From positions 620,001 to 684,000 of the forward strand of contig NZ_AP018052.1 of NCBI RefSeq assembly GCF_002356355.1: a stretch of 64,000 bases of DNA. The letters run 5' to 3'. A program made the translations under genes and the position numbers. Shown piece by piece: positions 19,907-29,211 of the stretch. How positions within the stretch are numbered: position 1 is the first letter of the stretch; each line of letters starts with the position of its first letter. Below the pieces are notes generated by a model. The model saw only the letters and a program-made list of their open reading frames with translations, did not search any database and had not been told where the DNA came from. The stretch comes from Thiohalobacter thiocyanaticus (lineage in GTDB: Bacteria; Pseudomonadota; Gammaproteobacteria; Thiohalobacterales; Thiohalobacteraceae).

Positions 19907-20842
19907 ATGATGCAGTCCCGGACCCGGGTGATCTGGCGCTTCGTCGATGGCGTGCCCGGCCATGACAACCAGAGCGCGGGCCTGATCGCGGCGCTGCGCG
20001 ACCGCGCGGCGATCGAGGTGTATGCGCCGGCCCGCGCCGCACGCCTGCCGGCGCTGCTGTACTGGGCGGCGGGCCGCTATCCGCCCGGCGCCGACCTGCC
20101 GGCCCCCGATCTGATCATCGGCGCCGGCCATGCCACGCACCTGTCCCTGCTGGCCGCCCGCCGCGCCCGCGGCGGACGCTGCGTGGTCCTGATGAAGCCC
20201 AGCCTGCCCTGCCGCTGGTTCGATCTGAACCTGATCCCCGAACACGATGCGGTGCCGGACTGCGCCAGTGTCGTCACCACCCGCGGCGTGCTCAACCGCA
20301 TCCGGCCCGCGCCGGTCAAGGACCGCGCCCTGGGCCTGTTTCTGATCGGCGGTCCGTCGCGCCACTACGACTGGCAGGACGAGCACATGATGGACCAGGT
20401 GCGCTCGGTGGTGAGCCATTTCCCCAATCATCGCTGGGAGCTGACCACCTCCCGCCGCACGCCCCCGGGCTGGCTGGCCTACCTGCGCCAGCACCTGGAG
20501 CCGGGCCTGCTGCGCCGACTCAGTCTGCACGACTGGCGCGAACTCGAACCCGACTGGTTGGTGCAGCGGCTGCCCCTGGCCGACAGCGCCTGGGTCAGCG
20601 AGGACAGTGTGTCCATGGTCTACGAGGCCCTGACCGCGGGTGCGGCGGTGGGGCTGCTGGACGTCCCGGCCAAGGGCAGGAACCGGGTTTCCACTGGCAC
20701 CCGCAACCTGCTGCAGAACGAACAGGTGGTGCGCTATGCCGACTGGCTGGCGGGCAAGAAGCTCGCGCCCATGCGCGAGCCGCTGGACGAGGCCGGGCGC
20801 TGCGCCGAGGTCATCCTGCAGCGCTGGTCGGGCGACAACTGA
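19907..20842 (+). CDS. ELM1/GtrOC1-family putative nucleoside-diphosphate-sugar transferase
   Basis: A 311-residue protein resembling the mitochondrial-fission ELM1-like family (DUF1022), whose bacterial members sit in LPS loci and are presumed glycosyltransferases. Motifs include 'VPGHDNQSAGLIAAL', 'DLIIGAGHATHLSLLAARR', 'LFLIGGPSRHYDW' and 'AWVSEDSVSMVYEALTAGAAVGLL'. The frame opens earlier, but ATG 19907 (or the second ATG at 19910) starts the family-like sequence. It opens a plus-strand run of glycan genes and is 5 bases from the next. The substrate cannot be told. Confidence 0.8.
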   Translation: MMQSRTRVIWRFVDGVPGHDNQSAGLIAALRDRAAIEVYAPARAARLPALLYWAAGRYPPGADLPAPDLIIGAGHATHLSLLAARRARGGRCVVLMKPSLPCRWFDLNLIPEHDAVPDCASVVTTRGVLNRIRPAPVKDRALGLFLIGGPSRHYDWQDEHMMDQVRSVVSHFPNHRWELTTSRRTPPGWLAYLRQHLEPGLLRRLSLHDWRELEPDWLVQRLPLADSAWVSEDSVSMVYEALTAGAAVGLLDVPAKGRNRVSTGTRNLLQNEQVVRYADWLAGKKLAPMREPLDEAGRCAEVILQRWSGDN

Positions 20843-20847
20843 GGGGC

Positions 20848-21966
20848 ATGGTGTCCGAGCGGCCCCTGACCGTGGTGCAGCTGCTGCCCGCCCTCGACGG
20901 CGGCGGGGTGGAGCGCGGCACCCTCGAGGTGGCACGCGAACTGGTTCGTCGCGGTCATCACTCCTGGGTCATCTCCGGCGGCGGCCGGCTGGTCTCGCGC
21001 CTGACCGGTCAGGGCAGCCGGCATCTGCAGTGGCCCATCGGGGCCAAGTCGCCGCTGACCCTGCGCTGGGCGGGGCGGCTGCGCGCCTTCCTGCGCGAGC
21101 AGCGGGTGGATATCCTGCATGCCCGCTCGCGCCTGCCGGCCTGGGTGGCCTGGCGGGCCTGGAAGGGGCTGGCGGAGGCCGACCGGCCGCACCTTGTCAC
21201 CACTGTGCACGGTCTCTACTCGGTCGGGCGCTACAGCAGTGTCATGACCCGCGGCGAACGGGTGATCGCCGTCTCCGACACCGCCCGGCGCTACATCCTG
21301 GACCACTACCCGCAGGTGCCGCCGGCGCGCATCGTTACCATTCCCCGTGGCGTGGACCCGGAGATCTTTCCCCACGGCTACCGCCCGCCCGAGTCCTGGG
21401 CCCGACGCTGGTTCGAACAGTACCCCTTCCTGCTGGAGCGTTACGTGCTGACCCTGCCGGGGCGGCTGACCCGGCTCAAGGGTCACACTGATTTCATCGA
21501 ACTGATGGCGCGGCTGGTGGCCGCGGGGCTGCCGGTGCATGGCCTGATCGTTGGCGGCGAGGACCCGCGCCGCCGGCGCTATGCCCGCGGGCTGCACGAA
21601 CAGATCCGCCGCCGCGGGCTGGATGCGCACATCACCTTCACCGGTCACCGCATGGACGTGCGCGACATCTACGCCGTCTCTAATCTGGTGCTGTCGCTCT
21701 CGCGCAAGCCCGAGTCCTTCGGCCGCAGCGTGGTCGAGGCCCTGTACATGGGCGTGCCGGTGGCCGGTTACGACCACGGCGGCGTGGGCGAGGTACTGGC
21801 GCGGCTGTTCCCGGCCGGGCGGGTACCGGTGGGCGACCTGGATGCGCTGGAGCGCACGGTGCGGGAACTCCATGCCCGCCCGCCCGAGATCCCGGCCAGT
21901 CATGACTACGATCTGCAGACCATGCTGGATGCCACCCTGAGCCTGTATCGGGAACTGGCCGGTTGA
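20848..21966 (+). CDS. Glycosyltransferase family 4 protein
   Basis: A 372-residue GT-B fold transferase: N-terminal acceptor domain beginning 'VVQLLPALDGGGVERGTLEVARELVRRGH', and C-terminal donor domain with 'VLTLPGRLTRLKGHTDFIELM' and the E-x7-E signature near 'SRKPESFGRSVVEALYMGVPVAGYDHGG'. It probably transfers a sugar in LPS core or O-antigen assembly. It starts 5 bases after the ELM1-like gene and overlaps the next gene by four bases, so it is part of an operon. Confidence 0.9.
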   Translation: MVSERPLTVVQLLPALDGGGVERGTLEVARELVRRGHHSWVISGGGRLVSRLTGQGSRHLQWPIGAKSPLTLRWAGRLRAFLREQRVDILHARSRLPAWVAWRAWKGLAEADRPHLVTTVHGLYSVGRYSSVMTRGERVIAVSDTARRYILDHYPQVPPARIVTIPRGVDPEIFPHGYRPPESWARRWFEQYPFLLERYVLTLPGRLTRLKGHTDFIELMARLVAAGLPVHGLIVGGEDPRRRRYARGLHEQIRRRGLDAHITFTGHRMDVRDIYAVSNLVLSLSRKPESFGRSVVEALYMGVPVAGYDHGGVGEVLARLFPAGRVPVGDLDALERTVRELHARPPEIPASHDYDLQTMLDATLSLYRELAG

Positions 21967-23018
21967 GCGCTGCGGTGCCGATCCGGGTCAAGGTGCTGAG
22001 CCGGGAGGCGCCGGGCGTGTGGGAGCGCCAGCTGCCGGGGACGGACCCGTGTTGGGGCCGCTGCCGTTTCAGCTTCGATCCGGCCGGGCGCGACTACGAC
22101 TGGCTGGTGGTCTACGACGATTTGCCGCCGCAGGCCGGCGAGCGGCGCTCGCGGCGCATCGAGTCCCTGGCCTGTCCGCGTGCGCACACCCTGCTGGTGA
22201 CCACCGAGCCCGCGTCGATCAAGACCTACGGCCGCGCCTACACCAACCAGTTCGGCTGTGTGCTGACCAGTCAGGAACCCCGGGCACTGCCGCATCCGGA
22301 CCGGGTGTATGCCCAACCGGCGCTGCGCTGGTTCTACGGCGTGGGTGGCAGCGGATTGATCGGCTGGGACGAACTGGCTGCCATGGCGCCGCCGCACAAG
22401 ACCCGCGCCATTTCACTGGTGTGGTCGGACAAGCGCCAGCGCCACACCCGCCATCGCCAGCGCCACGACTTCATGCGCCGGCTGCGCGCGGCCCTGCCCG
22501 AACTCGATGTCTATGGCCGCGGCGGCGGCGACATACGCCCGCTGGAGGACAAGGCCGGGGCACTGGACGCCTACCGCTGTCATGTCGCCATCGAGAATCA
22601 CGTCAGCCTGCACCACTGGACCGAGAAGCTGGCCGACGCCTTCCTCGGCTATACACTGCCCTTCTATTACGGCTGTCCGAACGTGACCGATTACTTCCCC
22701 GCCGACAGCCTGGTCCCGATCGACATCACCGACTTCGGCCGTGCCTTGAGTACCATCAAGGCGGTGCTGGCCGACGCCGGTGAGTATGAGAGACGCCTGC
22801 CCGCCATCCGCGAGGCGCGCCGGCGGGTGCTGGAGGAGTACAATTTCTTCGCCGTGGTGAGTGGCATCATCGAGGCGCGGCACGACCGCGCGACCGCCGC
22901 GCCGGGCGGGCGGTTGTATTCGCGTTATGCCCTGCGCCGGGCGCGCCCGGGTGTGGCGCTGCAGCAGGCCTGGGAGAAGGCCCGCGCCCGTGCGCGCTGT
23001 CTGTATCGGCGTGGGTGA
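21963..23018 (+). CDS. Glycosyltransferase family 10 (fucosyltransferase-like) protein
   Basis: A 351-residue protein. The C-terminal half has the GT10 pattern 'YRCHVAIENHVSLHHWTEKLADAFLGYTLPFYYGCPNVTDYFPADSLVPIDI', matching the alpha-1,3-fucosyltransferase donor-binding region. It probably adds a fucose-like sugar to surface glycan. The start is a TTG whose last bases overlap the stop of the GT4 gene (TTGA), giving coupling. An A repeat follows directly. Confidence 0.85.
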   Translation: MSAAVPIRVKVLSREAPGVWERQLPGTDPCWGRCRFSFDPAGRDYDWLVVYDDLPPQAGERRSRRIESLACPRAHTLLVTTEPASIKTYGRAYTNQFGCVLTSQEPRALPHPDRVYAQPALRWFYGVGGSGLIGWDELAAMAPPHKTRAISLVWSDKRQRHTRHRQRHDFMRRLRAALPELDVYGRGGGDIRPLEDKAGALDAYRCHVAIENHVSLHHWTEKLADAFLGYTLPFYYGCPNVTDYFPADSLVPIDITDFGRALSTIKAVLADAGEYERRLPAIREARRRVLEEYNFFAVVSGIIEARHDRATAAPGGRLYSRYALRRARPGVALQQAWEKARARARCLYRRG

Positions 23019-23022
23019 GCCT

Positions 23023-23106
23023 GTAGGATGGGTGGGGCGCAGCGCAACCCATCACCTCCAGCGGCCTGGTGATGGGTTATGGCGCAAGCGCCTCCACCCA
23101 TCCTAC
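23023..23106. repeat. Family A interspersed inverted repeat
   Basis: GTAGGATGGGTGGGGCGCAGCG...ATCACC and GATGGGTTATGGCGC...CACCCATCCTAC. Confidence 0.88.
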
Positions 23107-23142
23107 GAGACTGTCATGGCTCAGATCGGCTGAAGGAAACGC

Positions 23143-23547
23143 ATGAACGACACTGAAAACACCATCCTGATCGAGGTCGGCGCCGGCGAGCTGATCGACA
23201 AGCTCACCATCCTGCGCATCAAGTCCGAGCGCATGACCGACCCGGCCAAGCTGGCCAATGTGCGCCGCGAGTTCGAGGTGCTGTCGCGGGTGCGGGATGC
23301 GAGGCTGCCCGCCGCGCCGGAACTGGACCGGCTGGAGGAGGCGTTGCAGCAGGTCAATGCCGCCCTGTGGGAGATCGAGGACGCCATTCGCGACTGCGAG
23401 GCGCGCGCAGACTTCGGCGAGCGCTTCATCGAGCTGGCGCGTTCGGTCTATATGCAGAATGACCGCCGGGCCGAATTGAAGAAGGCGATCAATGAACTGT
23501 GCGGCTCGCGTATCGTCGAGGAGAAGTCCTATACCGAGTTCCGCTGA
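23143..23547 (+). CDS. DUF6165 family protein
   Basis: A 134-residue, mostly helical protein: 'ILIEVGAGELIDKLTILRIKSERM' then charged heptad-like helices and 'FGERFIELARSVYMQNDRRAELKKAINELCGS'. It matches a small uncharacterised family found beside glycosyltransferases. It overlaps the GT25 gene by 56 bases, so the two are probably co-expressed. No enzymatic motif is visible; a scaffold or modulator role is a guess. Confidence 0.75.
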   Translation: MNDTENTILIEVGAGELIDKLTILRIKSERMTDPAKLANVRREFEVLSRVRDARLPAAPELDRLEEALQQVNAALWEIEDAIRDCEARADFGERFIELARSVYMQNDRRAELKKAINELCGSRIVEEKSYTEFR

Positions 23548-24373
23548 TCCCGGCCGTCCGTTCGACGGCGTGGTGCTGATCAACCTCGACAGCCGCCCGG
23601 ACCGGCTGGCGCGCTTCCGCGCACAGGCCGCGGCCGTGCCCGCCCTGGCCGGCTGGCAGCGCCTGAGTGCGGTGGCCGGCACCGGACTGCCGGGCTACGG
23701 CAGACGGCCCTGGTTCCGCGGCGGGAGGCGCGACCGCGTCTGGGCCGGTCGGGCCGGCTGCGTGCTGTCGCATCGCCGCGCGATCGAGCTGGCGCGGGCG
23801 CAGGGCTGGCGCAGCCTGCTGATCCTGGAGGACGATGTCGAGTTCGACGCGGCTCTGAATGCAGCGCTGCGCACGCCGGCGCTGGCGGCGGCGCAATGGG
23901 ATATCTGCTATCTCGGCTACAGCCGCTGTCTGGGGCCGCTGCAGCGGGTGACGGTGTTCGACGATACAGCCTCGCTGTATGCCGTGCAGGGTGCCTACAC
24001 CACCCATGCCTATCTCCTGCGCACCAGCCTGTACGACTGGCTGCTGCGGCGGCTGCCCACTGAGGCCGACGTCTGGCCCTGGCTGGCCCGGCACCGGGCC
24101 ATCGATCGCTGGTATGCCCGCCACCTGGCCGCGCACTTCCGGGTTGCCGCCGTCTCCCCCACCCTGGTCGGGCAGTTCTCGGATTTCTCCGACATCGGTC
24201 AGCGCGGTCCCGGTTCCGACCGCGCGGCCCATCTGCACGGGCGGCTGGCGTCGGAGCGCGCGGTCGGGCCTGCCGCCTTCCGGCTGGGCTTGGGGCTGCG
24301 GCGGCTGCAGTTCGCCGGTGCCGGTGCGTGGGATGGCGTGCGTGCCGGCATCAAGCGGATGAGGGGGTTCTGA
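23492..24373 (+). CDS. Glycosyltransferase family 25 protein
   Basis: A 293-residue protein of the LPS GT25 family (beta-galactosyltransferase-like). Motifs are 'VVLINLDSRPDRLARFRAQ', 'AGCVLSHRRAIELARAQGWRSLLILEDDVEF' (the EDD metal site) and 'GAYTTHAYLLR'. I kept the ATG at 23492; the first ~23 residues do not match the family, and a start nearer residue 20 is possible. It probably modifies LPS core. Confidence 0.85.
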   Translation: MNCAARVSSRRSPIPSSADPGRPFDGVVLINLDSRPDRLARFRAQAAAVPALAGWQRLSAVAGTGLPGYGRRPWFRGGRRDRVWAGRAGCVLSHRRAIELARAQGWRSLLILEDDVEFDAALNAALRTPALAAAQWDICYLGYSRCLGPLQRVTVFDDTASLYAVQGAYTTHAYLLRTSLYDWLLRRLPTEADVWPWLARHRAIDRWYARHLAAHFRVAAVSPTLVGQFSDFSDIGQRGPGSDRAAHLHGRLASERAVGPAAFRLGLGLRRLQFAGAGAWDGVRAGIKRMRGF

Positions 24374-24414
24374 ATCGAACGCCGTTGATTTGGGCGAAAA
24401 GACGGAATAGTAGA

Positions 24415-24497
24415 GTAGGATGGGTGGAGGCGCTTGCGCCATAACCCATCTCAGGCCGCGCGCGGCGATGGGTTTCGCTTCACTCCACCCATCCTAC
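24415..24497. repeat. Family A interspersed inverted repeat
   Basis: GTAGGATGGGTGGAGGCGCTTG...CCCATC and GATGGGTTTCGC...CACCCATCCTAC. Confidence 0.87.
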
Positions 24498-24527
24498 GGT
24501 AGATGGGGTTCGATCCGCGCCAGTTGC

Positions 24528-24608
24528 GTAGGATGGGTGGAGCGCAGCGCAACCCATCTTGCACGGCACTCCGATGGGTTGCGGCGCAAGCGCCTCCACC
24601 CATCCTAC
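24528..24608. repeat. Family A repeat supplying the GT9 stop codon
   Basis: Second A copy within 31 bases of the first. On the minus strand its outer end G-TAG-G provides the stop (24607-24605) of the GT9 gene. Confidence 0.88.
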
Positions 24609-25519
24609 GGTAAACGCGGTTCGATCCGCGCCAGCACTGCCTCCACGCTCAACGCATTCAGGTCGGGTACCGCAATGGCATCGAACTGCGGCCGCAGGAT
24701 TCCCGTGCGCCGCGGCGTGGTGTGCGGTCCGAACAGGGCCAGTCCCGGCGTGCCCAGGCAGGCGGCGAGGTGGCTGGGGCCGGTGTCGTTGCCCACCACG
24801 AAGGCGGCCCGGCGCAGCACTCCGGCCAGTTGGAACCAGTTCAGGTAGCCGTCCGGGCCGGTCAGGGTGTGGCCGGGAATGGTCCGCGCCAGTTCCAGTT
24901 CGTCCGGCCCCGGCGCGGTGACCACCTCGTGGCCGCGCGCCTGCAGGGCCGCGGCCAGTTCGGCGTAGTGCGGCCAGCGCTTGTGCGGATGGCGCGCCGC
25001 GCTGCCGGGGATGAGCACGATATAGGGTCGGCGCACCCCGGCGGCATCCAGCAGCGCGGTCACGTCATCGGCCATCCAGCCGACGTCGGGCGCGGGCGTA
25101 TGCACCACCGGCACGCCGGCGGCGGCGAGCTGGGCCCGGTAGCGTTCCTGGTCCGGGTCTTCCGGCGCCACCGTGCCGGTGTCGCGCGACCAGGGAATGC
25201 CGGGCAGGAACAGCCGCCGGTACAGGGCGGTGCGGTCGGAGCTCTGCAGGTCATAGACCTGGTCGAAGCCTTCCGCCCGCAGTTGCCGGCGCAGGGCGAG
25301 TTGTTCCCGCAGCCGGCGCAGCGGCAGGCGGGCGTCCGGGATCACGGCATCGATATGCGGACAGCGCTGCATCAGGGCGCGATAGGCGGGTTCGGTGAGC
25401 AGCGTGATGCGGGCCAGGCGGTGAAAGAGGCGCAGATCCGCCAGTGCCCCGCTGCACTGGATCAGGTCGCCGAAGGCGCCGTGGCGGATCACCAGGATGT
25501 TGTGTGCCTCACGTCTCAT
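24605..25519 (-). CDS. Glycosyltransferase family 9 (heptosyltransferase-like) protein
   Basis: A 304-residue GT-B enzyme. It opens 'NILVIRHGAFGDLIQCSGALADLR' (acceptor-side signature), and has 'PYIVLIPGSAARHPHKRWPHYAELAAAL' and 'FVVGNDTGPSHLAACLGTPGLALFGPHTTP' (ADP-heptose binding). It probably adds heptose to the LPS inner core. The stop codon lies in an A repeat. It starts 139 bases from the ligase gene's end, across another A element. Confidence 0.92.
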   Translation of the reverse strand: MRREAHNILVIRHGAFGDLIQCSGALADLRLFHRLARITLLTEPAYRALMQRCPHIDAVIPDARLPLRRLREQLALRRQLRAEGFDQVYDLQSSDRTALYRRLFLPGIPWSRDTGTVAPEDPDQERYRAQLAAAGVPVVHTPAPDVGWMADDVTALLDAAGVRRPYIVLIPGSAARHPHKRWPHYAELAAALQARGHEVVTAPGPDELELARTIPGHTLTGPDGYLNWFQLAGVLRRAAFVVGNDTGPSHLAACLGTPGLALFGPHTTPRRTGILRPQFDAIAVPDLNALSVEAVLARIEPRLP

Positions 25520-25546
25520 GTTTCTCTCTGCCGCAGGCCGGGTTGC

Positions 25547-25621
25547 GATGGGTTACGCTGCGCTCCACCCATCCTACGGAATCACCGCGCGTAGGATGGG
25601 TGGAGCGCAGCGCAACCCATC
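25547..25621. repeat. Two family A half-elements in head-to-head order
   Basis: GATGGGTTACGC...CACCCATCCTAC (25547-25577), 13 bases, then GTAGGATGGGTGGAGCG...ACCCATC (25591-25621). The halves are in the reverse order to a normal A element. Confidence 0.8.
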
Positions 25622-25658
25622 ATCCATGACAGGCCCGGAGTGGTCGTGAATACCGCAC

Positions 25659-26801
25659 TCATCCCGGCCTGTGTTCCGGACGGGACCCGCGCAATACCCC
25701 CCAGGCAAAGACGGTCACCAGCATCCAGATGTTCAGGAAATGCGTCGAGTTCAGCAGCGGGTACTCGATACAGCCGGCCACCACCGCTGCCGCCAGCAGC
25801 GCCAGCATCAGCCGGGTCTCCCCGCGGCCGTCGCGTTCCAGCCTCAGCGCCAGCCGGCCCGTCGACCACAGCCAGCCGGCCAGGGCGAGCAGCCCGCCGC
25901 CCAGGGCCAGGTCCAGCAGCAGGTTGTGCGGTGAGTTCAGCGGCGCCCCGGGCAGGTCGCGGAAGGCGTCGATGCCCCAGCCGAGCAGGGGCGATTCCAG
26001 GATCCGATGCAGGGCGAACCAGGCGGCCTCGATCCGCCGCTGATCGCCGGAGCCGAGTTCGTCGGCGGGGATGCCGCCCGTGAGCACATAGGTGTACACC
26101 AGCGCAATGGCCAGCAGCGCCAGGCCGGCCAGCAACCGGTGGCGCCAGGGCCAGAACAGGACCAACAGGCCGGTCAGGCTGGCCAGCACCGCCCCGCGCG
26201 AATCCGAACCCCAGAGGGCGCTGAGCAGCAGCGCCGCCAGCAGCCATAACCCGACATTGGACGGCCGCGCGCGCAGCAGCCCGGCGCTGAGAATCAGGCC
26301 GAGGGCGGCGAAGCTGCCGTAGGGATTGGGATTGCCGGCAAGCCCGGTGAAATAGGGCCGGGGCCAGGCCTGCAGGTCGGTGCCATGGCGCTGCAGCCAG
26401 TCGATATGGCCACTGAGCGCCGTGACCGCCAGCGCGGCCAGGGCGATCCAGACCGCCCCGCGCAGACTGAGCCAGCCGCGCTCGAGCAGCAGCAGGATGC
26501 CCAGGCCCACGCCCAGCAGGCGCAGGTTGAGCTTGACGAGATCGGCCCAGCTGCTGGCCGTCTCCATGCCGATGAACTGCTGGCCGATCCCGGCCAGGGT
26601 CACCGGCACCAGCCACCCGGCGCTGGCGGCGAGATAGCCGCGCAGGGCCGGGCGGCGCCAGTCGCCGCGCCGCGCCAGCAGCAGGGCCAGCACCAGCAGG
26701 CCGCCGCTGATGTGCAGGCTGGCCCACTTGGGCGGCAGGCTCAGCAGCAGGAGGGCGAACAGGCCGTGGGCGGCGATGACGGCAGGGCGGGATCGATCCA
26801 T
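25659..26801 (-). CDS. O-antigen ligase/polymerase family membrane protein
   Basis: A 380-residue integral membrane protein with about ten hydrophobic helices and the Wzy_C/WaaL-like periplasmic loop 'GSGDQRRIEAAWFALHRILESPLLGWGIDAFRDLPGAPLNSPHNLLLDLALGGGLLALAGWL'. WaaL joins O-antigen to lipid A-core; Wzy polymerises O units. I cannot separate the two from sequence alone, but the LPS-core context favours a ligase. It lies just downstream (6 bases) of the acyltransferase gene on the same strand. Confidence 0.83.
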   Translation of the reverse strand: MDRSRPAVIAAHGLFALLLLSLPPKWASLHISGGLLVLALLLARRGDWRRPALRGYLAASAGWLVPVTLAGIGQQFIGMETASSWADLVKLNLRLLGVGLGILLLLERGWLSLRGAVWIALAALAVTALSGHIDWLQRHGTDLQAWPRPYFTGLAGNPNPYGSFAALGLILSAGLLRARPSNVGLWLLAALLLSALWGSDSRGAVLASLTGLLVLFWPWRHRLLAGLALLAIALVYTYVLTGGIPADELGSGDQRRIEAAWFALHRILESPLLGWGIDAFRDLPGAPLNSPHNLLLDLALGGGLLALAGWLWSTGRLALRLERDGRGETRLMLALLAAAVVAGCIEYPLLNSTHFLNIWMLVTVFAWGVLRGSRPEHRPG

Positions 26802-26807
26802 GGGTGC

Positions 26808-27725
26808 TCAGTATACCGCGGCCGCACCGCCCGGCCGGGTCTTGAAGCGCCGGTGCGCCCACAGGTACTGCCCGGGCCGGGTGCGGACCTGCGCCTCGAT
26901 CAGTGCATTGATGCGGGCGGCATCGGCCTCGGGTGACGCCCCGGGGAAGTCTGCCAGTGCCGGCTGCAGGCGCAGTACATAGCCGCGGCCATCCGCCCGC
27001 CGCTCGGGGAAGAAGGGCACCACCGCCGCGCCGCTGGCCGCGGCCAGGCGCGAGGTGGCGGTGATGGTGGCCGCCGGTACGCCGAAGAAGGGGGTGAATA
27101 CACTCTTCTCGCGGCCGTAGTCCTGGTCGGGGGCGTACCACACCGGCATGTTCCGCTTCAGGCTGCGCAGGAAGCCGCGCATGTCCTCGCGCGCGATGGC
27201 GCGTTCGAAGTGACGTTCACGCGCCCGGCGCATGGCGCGCTCGAACACCGGATTCTTGTGGCGGCGGTAGAGCACATGGAAGGGGGTCTGCAGGGCCAGC
27301 AGCCGGCCGGCGATCTCCAGGGTGGTGAAATGCGCGCTCAGCAGGATCACGCCGCGGCCCCGGTCCAGCGCGGCCTGCAGGTGTTCCAGGCCTTCCACGG
27401 AATAGCGCCCGGCGAGCCGCTGCGCCGGCGTCCACCAGCTCATGGCGGTCTCGATCACGCCCAGTCCGAGCGACTGAAAGTGCTGCCGGAGCAGGGCGGC
27501 GCGCGCCCGGGCGTCCAGTTCGGGAAAACACAGCTCCAGGTTGATGCGGGCGATGCGGCGGCGCTCACGGGCCAGACGATACAGCAGCCGTCCCAGTCCC
27601 CGGCCGAGGGCACGCTGCAGCGGCCAGGGCAGCTGCGCCGTGCCCCAGCCCAGCCCGAGCAGCAGCCAGGTCGGCCAGTGGCGCGGGGCGAGCAGGGCGG
27701 GCGGCAGGGGGTCGGGGCGGGGCAT
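26808..27725 (-). CDS. Lipid A biosynthesis acyltransferase (LpxL/HtrB family)
   Basis: A 305-residue acyltransferase. It shows the catalytic HX4E motif 'SAHFTTLE', the 'VLYRRHKNPVFERAMRRARERH' block and 'WYAPDQDYGREKSVFTPFFG'. The family adds secondary lauroyl or myristoyl chains to Kdo2-lipid IVA at the inner membrane, consistent with waaA lying divergently upstream. Whether it is LpxL or LpxM is not decidable here. The protein begins a minus-strand run with the ligase-like gene. Confidence 0.9.
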   Translation of the reverse strand: MPRPDPLPPALLAPRHWPTWLLLGLGWGTAQLPWPLQRALGRGLGRLLYRLARERRRIARINLELCFPELDARARAALLRQHFQSLGLGVIETAMSWWTPAQRLAGRYSVEGLEHLQAALDRGRGVILLSAHFTTLEIAGRLLALQTPFHVLYRRHKNPVFERAMRRARERHFERAIAREDMRGFLRSLKRNMPVWYAPDQDYGREKSVFTPFFGVPAATITATSRLAAASGAAVVPFFPERRADGRGYVLRLQPALADFPGASPEADAARINALIEAQVRTRPGQYLWAHRRFKTRPGGAAAVY

Positions 27726-27745
27726 GGTGAAAAATATTCACATCC

Positions 27746-27823
27746 CGTCATTCCTGCGAATGCAGGAATCCAGGAGTTGTGACCGATGCGGGTTACTGGA
27801 TCCCGGCCTGCGCCGGGATGACG
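27746..27823. repeat. Family B interspersed inverted repeat
   Basis: CGTCATTCCTGCGAATGCAGGAATCCAGG and CTGGATCCCGGCC...CCGGGATGACG, in the divergent gap between the acyltransferase and waaA. Confidence 0.85.
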
Positions 27824-27927
27824 GATCTGCAGGTATCATATATGTAAGTTTACCCGTTCGGACATGGACTTGTCCGCGGACCGGGTCATTGCAGTCGCGC
27901 GCCCCAGGCGGGATACTCGGCAGCCCT

Positions 27928-29211
27928 GTGTCCGAGTTGCTGGAAGTGTCCTTGCGCGCGCTCTATTCCGCCCTGCTGTATCTGCTGCTGCCCGTTGCCC
28001 TGCTGCGGCTGCTCTGGCGCGGCCTGCGTGCGCCGGCCTATCTGCGCCGCTGGGGCGAGCGCTTCGGCTTCGTGCCGGTGCTGGAGGCGCGGCCCTGGAT
28101 CTGGGTGCATGCGGTCTCGGTGGGCGAGGTGCAGGCCGCCGCGCCCCTGGTCAACGCCCTGCTGGAGCGCTATCCCGAGTATGAACTGCTGGTGACCACC
28201 ACCACGCCGACCGGCGCCATGCAGGTGCAGCGGCTGTTCGGCGAGCGGGTGCGCCACGCCTATCTGCCCTGGGACCTGCCGGACGCGGTGGCGCGTTTCC
28301 TGGCGCGAACCCGGCCGCGGCTGGGGCTGATCATGGAGACCGAGTTGTGGCCGAACCTGATCGCGGCCTGCGCGCGGCGGGAGATCCCGGTGGCGCTGAT
28401 CAATGCCCGGCTGTCGGCGCGCTCGGCGGCGGGCTACCGCCGGGTGCGCGGGCTGGCCGCCGCCACCCTGCGGCGGGTGCGCTGGATCGGCGCCCAGAGC
28501 GACACCGATGCCGGACGCCTGATCGCCCTGGGCGCCGACCCGGCGCGGGTGACGGTGACCGGCAATACCAAGTTCGATGCCGTCATCCCCGGCAGTGCGC
28601 GTGAGCAGGCCGAGGTGCTGCGCCGTGGCTGGGATCCGGCCCGGCCGGTGTGGATTGCCGCCAGCACCCACGAGGGCGAGGATGAGCCGCTGCTCGCCGC
28701 CCATCGCCGGGTGCGTGCGCGCCTGCCGCAGGCGCTGCTGATCCTGGTGCCGCGCCACCCGGAGCGTTTTGCCCGCGTGGCCGGGCTGGTCGAACGCGCC
28801 GGGTTCCAGGTCGCGCGGCGCAGCCGCAACGAACCGGTCACGGCGCAGACAGCGGTGTACCTGGGTGACACCATGGGCGAACTGCCGGTGCTGCTGGCCG
28901 CCGCGGATGCGGCCTTCGTCGGCGGCAGTCTGGTGCCGGTGGGCGGCCACAACCCGGTGGAGCCGGCCGCGCTGGGCCTGCCGGTGCTGTATGGCCCGCA
29001 TATGTTCAATTTCAGCGGCATCGTGCAACTGCTGGAACAGGCAGGCGCGGCGCGGGCGGTGGCGGATGCGGGGGAACTGGCCACGGCGGTCAGGACCTGG
29101 CTGGAGGATGCCAGCGGGCGTGCCGAGTGGGGCGAGCGCGGGCGCCGGGCGGTAGAGGCCAACCGCGGGGCGCGCGACCGGGTGCTGCAGCATCTGGCGG
29201 AGTTGTTGTAG
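27928..29211 (+). CDS. waaA: 3-deoxy-D-manno-octulosonic acid (Kdo) transferase WaaA
   Basis: About 427 residues, close to the 425 of E. coli WaaA, which adds Kdo from CMP-Kdo to lipid IVA. An N-terminal membrane anchor (LLYLLLPVALLRLLW) is followed by 'RWGERFGFVP', 'IWVHAVSVGEVQAAAPLV', 'TTTTPTGAMQVQRLF', 'METELWPNLI' (catalytic Glu) and 'FVGGSLVPVGGHNPVEPAALGLPVLYGPHMFNF'. No ATG fits; I chose GTG 27928, with GTG 27946 as an alternative. The open frame further upstream runs through a B repeat and is not credible. Confidence 0.92.
   Translation: MSELLEVSLRALYSALLYLLLPVALLRLLWRGLRAPAYLRRWGERFGFVPVLEARPWIWVHAVSVGEVQAAAPLVNALLERYPEYELLVTTTTPTGAMQVQRLFGERVRHAYLPWDLPDAVARFLARTRPRLGLIMETELWPNLIAACARREIPVALINARLSARSAAGYRRVRGLAAATLRRVRWIGAQSDTDAGRLIALGADPARVTVTGNTKFDAVIPGSAREQAEVLRRGWDPARPVWIAASTHEGEDEPLLAAHRRVRARLPQALLILVPRHPERFARVAGLVERAGFQVARRSRNEPVTAQTAVYLGDTMGELPVLLAAADAAFVGGSLVPVGGHNPVEPAALGLPVLYGPHMFNFSGIVQLLEQAGAARAVADAGELATAVRTWLEDASGRAEWGERGRRAVEANRGARDRVLQHLAELL

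Noticed and set aside
27541-27927. Upstream extension of waaA
   Set aside because: The frame is open only because it runs through the antisense of the acyltransferase gene and a B repeat.
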